A stretch of 64,000 bases of DNA, taken from the NCBI GenBank assembly GCA_963931575.1, contig OZ007029.1:248001-312000 (forward strand), read 5' to 3'. Of this stretch, positions 52,768-59,357 are shown one piece after another; the stretch's first letter is position 1; every line of letters begins with the position of its first letter. Below the pieces are notes generated by a model that searched no databases, had not been told where the DNA came from, and was given only the letters and a program-made list of their open reading frames with translations. Both the position numbers and the translations under genes were made by a program. Source of the DNA: Gastranaerophilus sp944325835 (GTDB taxonomy: Bacteria > Cyanobacteriota > Vampirovibrionia > Gastranaerophilales > Gastranaerophilaceae).

Positions 52768-54066
52768 ATGAAAAACCAAAGTGTAATTACGTATGCAGGG
52801 GGGGGGGGGGGGCCGGCTGAGCCGGTCGCTGAGCGACATCCACAAAGCGACCCGAGCGAGAAATTAACGATTGCGGTTAAGCAATCCGTGCTCACGGACG
52901 ACGTGAAATGTAACGCGAAGGGCGGAGAGCCGGCGCCGGTTCGCGTGAGCGAAACGGACAGGGCGCGGAACTGGACGATGCCGCCGTTGCGACTGGAGCG
53001 TGAGTGTAAGGAGCGGACAAATTCTGCAACGATTGATAATCGTTGCGTAGAATTTGACAGGCGGGAGTCGACTGAGTCGACAGCCATAATTGGCTTACGG
53101 GCTCTCGGACGACGTATAGCGTTTACAATGGCAGAGATTTTACTCTCCCTCACGATAATCGGCGTGGTTGCGGCGATAACGCTTCCGTCACTTACAGGCA
53201 ACATTAACGAGCGCACGTGGAATACTCAGCGCAAAGCCCTTTATGCACGTATGAGTCAGGCAATATCTTTGATGCCTGCGATAAACGGATACGGGACCCT
53301 AACAGAGGGCGATTCATCCACATCCGCGGAAGATACAGCCGCAGAAACATTTATAACGGCGGGGCTTTCCAAGGTAATGAAAATTAATAATATATGTGAT
53401 AGTGAGCACCTTGCCGATTGCGGCATAGCAAGTAAAATTATAACTTTGAAGGGTGAAACAATAAGCGAGATTCCCAAAACACTTGTAGAATTGAATGATA
53501 TGTTTAACGGGTCATTTGCGGAGGGTGGAACTTCTGCAATTTGGAGCTATTCACAGATAGATACAAAAGCGGCCGCGTTTGAGACGGGGAACGGAGAAAG
53601 TATTTTGACCTATTACAATCCAAAGTGCGTTGGGAGCTTGAATGAATCAAGCACATATTATGTGCAGCCTAAGATGTGCGCGAACTTTGTCTATGACTTG
53701 AACGGCAGCAAGGGTCCAAATACGATAGGCAAAGATATGGGAATAATGACCGTAATGTATCCGTCGGATCCGGTTGTTGCAGCACCTGTACCGCTTCTAT
53801 ACACAACCCGTGCAAAGCAGCAGGAAGCCGGGAAAGCGTGTACCGCGAGCGATTCAGAGAGCCGAATGCCGACTTTTGAAGAGTTAGTTTCACTCTGGAC
53901 GAATCGTTCACTTATAGGTTATCAGTCCTCCTGGTCAAGAGTTTGGTCCTCTGCAACCGTATTGGAAAACGGTGAGTTAAAAGGTCGTATTCTTGATTTC
54001 CCTATGGGTGCATATAGAAATTACCCGAGAGAAGATACTTATACTGTAATATGCGTTAAACGTTAA
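52768..54066 (+). CDS. Phase-variable prepilin-like adhesin, locus 2 (frame ON)
   Basis: ATG 52768 follows CGGAAAGGATAGAAAG. Ten codons precede a 15-G tract (five Gly), then the frame continues unbroken for 432 residues. The leader is 118 residues long, very long for a prepilin, basic and hydrophilic, ending GRRIA before FTMAEILLSLTIIGVVAA; the -1 residue is Ala rather than Gly. The mature part (about 314 residues) has the stalk sequence TLPSLTGNINERTWNTQRKA, conserved middle KINNICDSEHL and PKMCANFVYDLNGSKGPNT, and a variable C-terminal domain (SRMPTFEELVSLW ... RVWSSATV ... VICVKR) like DUF1566/Lcl ends. Likely a surface adhesin whose expression toggles with tract length. Internal Met71 (52978) is a weaker alternative start. 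Confidence 0.85.
   Translation: MKNQSVITYAGGGGGPAEPVAERHPQSDPSEKLTIAVKQSVLTDDVKCNAKGGEPAPVRVSETDRARNWTMPPLRLERECKERTNSATIDNRCVEFDRRESTESTAIIGLRALGRRIAFTMAEILLSLTIIGVVAAITLPSLTGNINERTWNTQRKALYARMSQAISLMPAINGYGTLTEGDSSTSAEDTAAETFITAGLSKVMKINNICDSEHLADCGIASKIITLKGETISEIPKTLVELNDMFNGSFAEGGTSAIWSYSQIDTKAAAFETGNGESILTYYNPKCVGSLNESSTYYVQPKMCANFVYDLNGSKGPNTIGKDMGIMTVMYPSDPVVAAPVPLLYTTRAKQQEAGKACTASDSESRMPTFEELVSLWTNRSLIGYQSSWSRVWSSATVLENGELKGRILDFPMGAYRNYPREDTYTVICVKR
52798..52812 (+). repeat. Poly(G) tract, 15 G (contingency repeat, locus 2)
   Basis: Fifteen consecutive G from codon 11 of the gene starting at 52768. The number is divisible by three, so the prepilin frame is in phase with the ATG. 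Confidence 0.92.
52813..53121 (+). repeat. GC-rich palindrome-chain leader, copy 1
   Basis: 309 bp between the G tract and the prepilin helix, about 96% identical by eye to 55547-55855 with no indels and clearly GC-richer than the flanks. It is a chain of short inverted repeats: CCGGCT-G-AGCCGG (52813-52825), GTCGCT-G-AGCGAC (52825-52837), ATTGC/GCAAT (52870-52885), CCGTG/CACGG (52886-52897), CCGGCGCCGG (52930-52939), TTCGC/GCGAA (52940-52953), a 15-bp stem with one bulge at 53020-53054, GTCGACT-G-AGTCGAC (53067-53081) and GCCA/TGGC (53083-53094). Confidence 0.85.
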
Positions 54067-54710
54067 CTGCGCAGTGACTCAATCGCGGATTTAATGTCGG
54101 CGGATTTATAGATATAATTTCCGGCAACAAGAGAGTTCGCCCCAAAATCCCTGCAAACCCGACCGGTTTCCGCATTAATCCCGCCGTCTACCTGTACAAT
54201 CAGTGTGGACGGCGCATTCTTTCTGATAACTTTTATCTTTTGCGCGCACTCCGGCATAAACTTTTGTCCGCCAAAACCCGGTTCAACCGTCATAACAAGT
54301 AAGAGGTCAACTTCGGCTAAAAACGGTAAAACTTTTTCAGGTGCAGTTTTTGGCTTGATTGACAACCCCGCTTTGACACCGTGGGCTTTTATAAGACGGA
54401 TGAGTTTGAATACCTCTTCGTCATTTTGCATTGCTTCGTAGTGAAAAGTCAAAACATCCGCGCCGGCTTTGATAAAATCTTGAGCGTATTTTTCAGGGTT
54501 TTCTATCATCAAATGAACGTCCAGCGAAACGCTTGCAACCCGTTTTAGAGCTGCAGTTACGGGAATCCCGATTGTAATATTCGGTACAAAATGCCCGTCC
54601 ATAACGTCCACGTGAATCCAATCCGCACCGTTGCGCTCAACAAGCTTTATGTCGCGTTCCAGATTGGCAAAATCCGCAGATAAAATTGACGGCGAAATAA
54701 TTGTTTTCAC
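54063..54710 (-). CDS. rpe: Ribulose-phosphate 3-epimerase
   Basis: Pentose-phosphate enzyme interconverting ribulose 5-phosphate and xylulose 5-phosphate. TIM barrel of 215 residues with ISPSILSADF, HVDVMDGHFVPNITIG (metal His/Asp), LDVHLMIENP, VMTVEPGFGGQKF and VDGGIN, all conserved. Its stop overlaps that of pilin-like locus 2 by 4 bp on the opposite strand, and its start overlaps rnc by 4 bp, so rnc-rpe form one unit. Confidence 0.96.
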   Translation of the reverse strand: MKTIISPSILSADFANLERDIKLVERNGADWIHVDVMDGHFVPNITIGIPVTAALKRVASVSLDVHLMIENPEKYAQDFIKAGADVLTFHYEAMQNDEEVFKLIRLIKAHGVKAGLSIKPKTAPEKVLPFLAEVDLLLVMTVEPGFGGQKFMPECAQKIKVIRKNAPSTLIVQVDGGINAETGRVCRDFGANSLVAGNYIYKSADIKSAIESLRS

Positions 54711-55399
54711 TCACCCTCCCCCACATTAAATTTCCTACATGCTTCCGCTGCAGCGTTTTGCTCCGCTTCTTTTTTCGTTGCGCCGGAACCCGTGCCGCAA
54801 ACTTCATTGTTAAAAGAAACCTGAACAGTAAACGTTTTCTTATGCGCAGGGCCTTTTTCCTCAAGAAGTATATAGCTCGGAAGCTGCTTGTTTACGCCTT
54901 GTGTATATTCCTGCAAAAGCGCTTTGGCGTTAAAGTTAATATAATTTGTGTTTACATCCTCAATATAGGGTTTTAAAACTTTTTTCAAAAATTTCCTTAA
55001 GCCGCTAAGCCTGCCTTCAAGGTAAAACGCACCCAGAATAGCTTCAAACGCGCACGCACAAATTGTGTCATTATTGCTTAGCCCCTGTTTTTTCTCGTGT
55101 TTTGCAATAATCAAAAGCGTTTCAAGATTAAATGATTTAAAAATTTTTGCCAGCGTCATATCGGAAACTACAATGGAGCGAATTTTTGACAGCTTGCCCT
55201 CCGGAAATTCCGGATACATTTCAAAAAGTATGTCGGACGTTAAAAGCTTTAACACCGAATCGCCTAAAAATTCCAACCGTTCGTAAGAGTCCAGAAACGA
55301 TTTTTCCTGCTCTTTTGTGTAAGACGGGTGGGTTAAGGCCCGTTTGAAAAGCTCTTCATCCTTTATTTTAATTTTGAAAACTTCTTCTAATCGCTGCAT
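54707..55399 (-). CDS. rnc: Ribonuclease III
   Basis: 230 residues: the catalytic domain (1-150; ERLEFLGDSVL at 40-50 with Glu40, Glu43 and Asp47) and a dsRNA-binding domain (about 158-228; LQEYTQGVNKQLPSYILLEE ... GSGATKKEAEQNAAAEA). It processes rRNA precursors and structured RNAs. Oddity: the second metal-site motif reads ACAFEAILGAFYLE, so the Asp normally three residues before the catalytic Glu is Cys. Overlaps rpe by 4 bp. Divergent from pilin-like locus 3. Confidence 0.93.
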   Translation of the reverse strand: MQRLEEVFKIKIKDEELFKRALTHPSYTKEQEKSFLDSYERLEFLGDSVLKLLTSDILFEMYPEFPEGKLSKIRSIVVSDMTLAKIFKSFNLETLLIIAKHEKKQGLSNNDTICACAFEAILGAFYLEGRLSGLRKFLKKVLKPYIEDVNTNYINFNAKALLQEYTQGVNKQLPSYILLEEKGPAHKKTFTVQVSFNNEVCGTGSGATKKEAEQNAAAEACRKFNVGEGE

Positions 55400-55432
55400 A
55401 TAAAAATCCTTTGGATATATTATACCATAGAA

Positions 55433-55461
55433 TTGACATATTTAAGAACATGTTACATAAT
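55433..55461 (+). promoter_or_regulatory. Promoter of pilin-like locus 3
   Basis: TTGACA (55433-55438), 17-bp spacer containing AACATGTTA, CATAAT (55456-55461), 42 nt before the ATG at 55504. Confidence 0.75.
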
Positions 55462-55503
55462 GAGAATGTAGACAATGGCAAAGTGCCGGAAAGGATAGAA
55501 AAG

Positions 55504-56815
55504 ATGAAAAACAAGATTGTAAGTATTTTGACAGGGGGGGGGGGGGCCGGCTGAGCCGGTCGCTGAGCGACATCCACAAAGCGACCCGAGCGAGAAATTA
55601 ACGATTGCGGTTAAGCAATCCGTGCTCACGGACGGCGTGAAAGCTACAGCGAAGGGCGGAGAGCCGGCGCCGGTTCGCGTGAGCGAAACGGGCAGGGCGC
55701 GTAACTGGACGATGCCGCCGTTGCGACTGGAGCGTGAGTGGAGGGAGCGGACAAATTCTGCAACGATTTATAATCGTTGCGTAGAATTTGACAGGCGGGA
55801 GTCGACTGAGTCGACAGCCATAATTGGCTTACGGGCTCTCGGGCGACGTATAGCGTTTACAATGGCAGAGATTTTACTCTCCCTCACAATTATCGGCGTG
55901 GTGGCAGCGATAACGCTTCCGTCACTTACAGGCAACATTAACGAGCGAACGTGGAACACGCAGAGAAAAGCACTTTATGCGCGGTTTTCGCAAGCCATTG
56001 CCTTGATGCCCTCACTCAATGGCTATGGAACGTTAAAAGAAGAAACCGACAGCGCCGGCTCGACCTCAATAGAAGATACTGCCGCTGAAACGTTTGTTAC
56101 GGCCGGACTATCCAAAGTCCTTAAAATTAATAATATCTGTGACAGTGAGCATCTTGAGGATTGCGGTATTCCAAGTAAAATAACAACTTACAACGGCTCG
56201 GTTTTATCTTCACTACCTCATACCGTCTTAGAATTAAATTCCTTTTTTAGTCGTTCAACCGAAAACCATATAAATAATTATTCTTTTTTAGACACGAAGG
56301 TGGCTGCATTCGAGACTGCAAACGGAGAAAGTATAGCAGTTTATTATAATCCCAAGTGTGTGTATAAACAAGAATATGCTGGTTCTTGGGCATATATAAA
56401 TATGCAGCCTGAAATATGTGCAAATTTTGTGTATGATTTGAATGGTTCTAAAGGCCCGAATACAGTAGGTAAAGATATTGGCACAATAACAGCACTATAT
56501 GCTTCTGATAGTAAAGTTGTGGCACCGCAATTAAAGTTAGTTACTGCTTCAAACAACGTTCCAACTGCCCGTTGGGGGGAGTATTGCCGTGAAAGAGATT
56601 CGAATTATCGTTTTATTGATGCAGATAGTGGCTATTCGGTCTGGATGAATAAAACATTATGGGGCATTTCCGGTGGCTTCGCAACATCGACCACAATAAT
56701 TCAAAATAATCAATTGAAGAGAAAAGTTGTTGAAGCAGTTGGTTCTGTTTGGGCGATGCCCATTGAAGAACTTGACAGCTATTCCTCTACAATATATTGT
56801 ATAGAGCGGTATTAA
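55504..56815 (+). CDS. Phase-variable prepilin-like adhesin, locus 3 (frame OFF in this sequence)
   Basis: ATG 55504 follows CGGAAAGGATAGAAAAG. Ten codons precede 13 G; in this phase translation ends at TGA 55552 after 16 codons. A tract of 12 or 15 G would join the main frame, giving a leader almost identical to locus 2 and then FTMAEILLSLTIIGVVAA (Ala at -1). The body is closest to locus 1 in protein sequence up to KINNICDSEHL (ARFSQAIALMPSLNGYGTL in both), then diverges. The C-terminal domain (RFIDADSGYSVWMNKTLWG ... STIYCIERY) departs from the other two. A downstream GTG at 55622 opens the long frame but has no ribosome site. Confidence 0.82.
55534..55546 (+). repeat. Poly(G) tract, 13 G (contingency repeat, locus 3)
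   Basis: Thirteen consecutive G from codon 11 of the gene starting at 55504. One G too many (or two too few) for the prepilin frame. Confidence 0.9.
55547..55855 (+). repeat. GC-rich palindrome-chain leader, copy 2
   Basis: Same 309-bp element as 52813-53121 with about 11 substitutions and no length change. The palindromes with the shared CTGAG core are all intact, and the substitution in the long hairpin (GAT to TAT) falls in its loop. Confidence 0.85.
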
Positions 56816-56844
56816 AAAAGCGGAGCTAAAAGCTCCGCTTTTTT
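56814..56844. terminator. Bidirectional intrinsic terminator
   Basis: GCGGAGCT / AGCTCCGC with an AAA loop between A6 and T6, shared by pilin-like locus 3 and the convergent cdsA. Confidence 0.88.
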
Positions 56845-57709
56845 AGAATAAGTTTTTAAAAAATTCTATTATTGCCGGCATGGCGCTGTCGTTCATTATC
56901 ACCCATTTTGTGAAGTAGAACATTGCAGGTATCGTGAAGATAAAGCTGTCTGCTCTATCCAGAAAACCGCCGTGCCCCGGAAGGCTGTTGCCGGAATCTT
57001 TTACACCGGCGTCACGTTTTATGAGAGATTCGCATAAATCTCCCAGCTGTGCGCACACAGTACACAAAAGTCCCGCAAGTGCTGACAGATACCATTCAAC
57101 ACCGATTGCCAAACCTACCAGAGAGGCTCCTATCATTGCGCAAATTACCCCGCCGATAGAACCTTCAATTGTTTTATTCGGGCTGACAATCGGGGCAAGT
57201 TTATGTTTGCCGAATTTTGTTCCTACGTAATAGCAGCCGATGTCTGTCAAAAGTATTGAGGTGAACATCATAATGACAAACCCCAGTCCGCTTGAATACG
57301 CGCAAGAGTGTAAATCCCGCAAGAAAATAAGGTGAAGCGGAAACCAGCCGCAATAAACAAATCCCAGAATTGTTGTTGCTACATTTGCGATATACGGCTG
57401 TCTGCCTCTGAATAAAACCCATAAAAATGCTGCCATTGTACAGAGCGTTAACGCCAGCGACACCAGGTCAAACTGTTTGAAATACGCAATTGCCGCCAGA
57501 AAAATTTCTGATGCAATAATGATTTTCAGGCTGGGATAAAATCCTTTATGCTCAAGTATTTTCACATATTCGCGCGAGGCCATGCAGATAAATGCCAAAA
57601 TCATAAGCGCAAGCCAGATTCCGCCCAGAATAATTGCAGATACAACTATAAGCCCCAGAATAAAGCCGGTCAGCATTCTTGTTGCGTTTTTATTCAATCC
57701 TAAATCCAT
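56843..57709 (-). CDS. cdsA: Phosphatidate cytidylyltransferase
   Basis: Makes CDP-diacylglycerol from phosphatidic acid and CTP for phospholipid synthesis. 288 residues with about seven or eight membrane helices. The family signature near the C-terminus is clear: QLGDLCESLIKRDAGVKDSG then LPGHGGFLDRADS; the mid-protein TDIGCYYVGTKFGKHKLAPIVSPNKTIEG also fits. Third gene of pyrH-frr-cdsA, abutting frr by 1 bp. Confidence 0.95.
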   Translation of the reverse strand: MDLGLNKNATRMLTGFILGLIVVSAIILGGIWLALMILAFICMASREYVKILEHKGFYPSLKIIIASEIFLAAIAYFKQFDLVSLALTLCTMAAFLWVLFRGRQPYIANVATTILGFVYCGWFPLHLIFLRDLHSCAYSSGLGFVIMMFTSILLTDIGCYYVGTKFGKHKLAPIVSPNKTIEGSIGGVICAMIGASLVGLAIGVEWYLSALAGLLCTVCAQLGDLCESLIKRDAGVKDSGNSLPGHGGFLDRADSFIFTIPAMFYFTKWVIMNDSAMPAIIEFFKNLF

Positions 57710-58275
57710 TATACGGTTAAAACCTCTTTTTCTTTTGCTGTTACTTCGCTGTCAACGATTCCGGTGTATTTGTCCGTAAGTTTTTGGATTTTATCCTGAA
57801 CATCTTTAACCATATCTTCCGGAAGATTTTCTTCTTTTTCGATTTTTTTCAAATCGTCTGTCATATCGCGTCTTGCGTTACGAACCGCAACTTTAGCGTC
57901 CTCGCCCATTTTCTTAACGTCTTTAACGATAAGTTTTCTGCTTTCTTCTGTCAAAGGCGGGAAGTTCAGACGGATGCAAATGCCGTCGCTGTTAGGGTTT
58001 ACACCTAAATCTGCTTTGATAATTGCTTTTTCGATTTCTTTAAGAACGGATTTGTCATAAGGAGTAATAACAAGGGTTGTACCTTCCTGAACCGAAACCT
58101 GCGACATTTGACGGAGCTGTGTAGGTGCGCCGTAGTAATCAACTACTACTTTGTCAAGAACAAGCGGGTTCGCACGGCCTGTGCGGACGCTTGCAAATTC
58201 ACGGTGAAGCTGGGTGATTGCTTTTTCCATTTTCTCTTCGCCGAATAAAAATAATTCATCTAATGCTTCTGACAT
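57709..58275 (-). CDS. frr: Ribosome recycling factor
   Basis: 188-residue two-domain protein that splits post-termination ribosomes with EF-G. Typical sequence: LHREFASVRTGRANPLVLDKVVVDYYG, TPLRQ-type TQLRQMSQVSV, VNPNSDGICIRLNFPPLTEESRK, and a C-terminal helix with VQDKIQKLTDKY. Sits between pyrH and cdsA on the minus strand with AAGAGGT upstream. Confidence 0.97.
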   Translation of the reverse strand: MSEALDELFLFGEEKMEKAITQLHREFASVRTGRANPLVLDKVVVDYYGAPTQLRQMSQVSVQEGTTLVITPYDKSVLKEIEKAIIKADLGVNPNSDGICIRLNFPPLTEESRKLIVKDVKKMGEDAKVAVRNARRDMTDDLKKIEKEENLPEDMVKDVQDKIQKLTDKYTGIVDSEVTAKEKEVLTV

Positions 58276-58297
58276 ATTAACCTCTTTCTTTTATTTT

Positions 58298-59014
58298 CTA
58301 ATGTACGTAAGTTCCGATTTTTTCGTTATTAAGGATTTTGCAAATTCCGTTATCCATGTCAAAATTGAATACTATAATCGGAATATTGTTTTGCTTACAG
58401 AGCGCACAGGCTGCAGTATCCATAACTTTCAGTTCATTTTTGATGATATCATCATAGGTCATTTCTTCAATTTTTTTAGCATCCGGGTTTGTACGCGGAT
58501 CGTCTGTGTAAACACCGTCAACACCGTTCTTAGCCATAAGCATTGCTTCTGCATTGATTTCTGACGCTCTGAGGGCAGATGCGGTATCGGTTGTAAAGAA
58601 CGGGTTCCCGGTTCCGGCTGCAAATATTACAACGCGGCCTTTTTCAAGGTGGCGGATTGCGCGGTGGCGGATGTATGGTTCTGCAATCTGGTTCATTGCA
58701 ATAGCTGTTTGAACGCGGCAGTCAACGTTCAGTTGTTTCAGTGCACTTTGAAGCGCGATTGCGTTCATAACAGTTGCAAGCATTCCGACATAATCTCCGG
58801 AAGCCTGATCCATGCCAAGTTTTGCACTGTTTTTCATCCCGCGGAAAATATTTCCGCCCCCGACAACAACGGCAATTTCTGCGCCGAGTTCATGCGCGCG
58901 TTTTATTTCCAGCGCAATCTTTTTTACCGGAGTCTGGTCAATACCGAATTGCTGTTCGCCCAGTAATGCCTCCCCGCTTATCTTTAATAATATTCTTTTA
59001 TATTTAAGTTCCAT
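58298..59014 (-). CDS. pyrH: Uridylate kinase
   Basis: Bacterial UMP kinase (amino-acid kinase fold) making UDP. MELKYKRILLKISGEALLGE, VVVGGGNIFRG, DYVGMLATVMNAIAL, GTGNPFFTTDTASALRA and DGVYTDDPRTNPDAKK are present. Start 59014 has AGGAGAG upstream; the frame continues to 59062 but without a ribosome site. About 238 residues. First gene of pyrH-frr-cdsA. Confidence 0.96.
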   Translation of the reverse strand: MELKYKRILLKISGEALLGEQQFGIDQTPVKKIALEIKRAHELGAEIAVVVGGGNIFRGMKNSAKLGMDQASGDYVGMLATVMNAIALQSALKQLNVDCRVQTAIAMNQIAEPYIRHRAIRHLEKGRVVIFAAGTGNPFFTTDTASALRASEINAEAMLMAKNGVDGVYTDDPRTNPDAKKIEEMTYDDIIKNELKVMDTAACALCKQNNIPIIVFNFDMDNGICKILNNEKIGTYVH

Positions 59015-59170
59015 TATTATCTCTCCTAGTACCCCTTTTATATTTATGTTATACAAAAACAAGCCTATTGTAAAGAAAACATTTAATTTTTGTAACTATA
59101 TAGTAGATTAACTTGCCAACGCTATATTTATGTGGTTTTATATTTTTGTAAGAGAGAGTAATAGGGGTTA

Positions 59171-59325
59171 ATAAAGCAGTTCTCCGTCGCCTGCTTGCCC
59201 TGCTCCCGCAGGTCAACCCGCGACTACGCTGTCTAATACGCCACTCAAAAGCCTCGCTTGCGTGAGCGGGAGTTGCTCCGCAACTCATTCACGCCACGTT
59301 CCTTATCGCGAGCCTTTCTCGGACA
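59171..59325 (-). repeat. Dispersed repeat family R1, copy C (long form)
   Basis: Read on the minus strand it starts GTCCGAGAAAGGCTCGCGAT, then AAGGAACGTG, a hairpin GTTGC/GCAAC, GCTCACGCAAGCGAGGC, GAGTGGCGTATTAGACAGCG and ends GGAGAACTGCTTTAT. It contains the left end of copies A and D, the middle of copy B and the right end of A and B, so it looks like the full-length form. It accounts for most of the 343-bp gap between pyrH and malQ, where no gene is visible. Confidence 0.78.
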
Positions 59326-59357
59326 TTTAATAACACTTAGTATATATAGGAGGTTTT

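Noticed and set aside
52686..53216. Minus-strand ORF of 176 codons over pilin-like locus 2
   Set aside because: Antisense to the palindrome-rich leader, which reads open on both strands because of its inverted repeats; it ends in the poly(C) complement and has no start signals.
26643..55546. Poly(G) tracts as pure sequencing or assembly error
   Set aside because: Exact lengths may be miscounted, but three independent tracts at the same position in three paralogues, each with the same frame rule, are not explained by error alone.
52591..55863. Insertion sequence carrying the duplicated leader
   Set aside because: No transposase ORF, no terminal inverted repeats flanking the whole unit and no target duplication could be seen; the similarity ends within the pilin gene.
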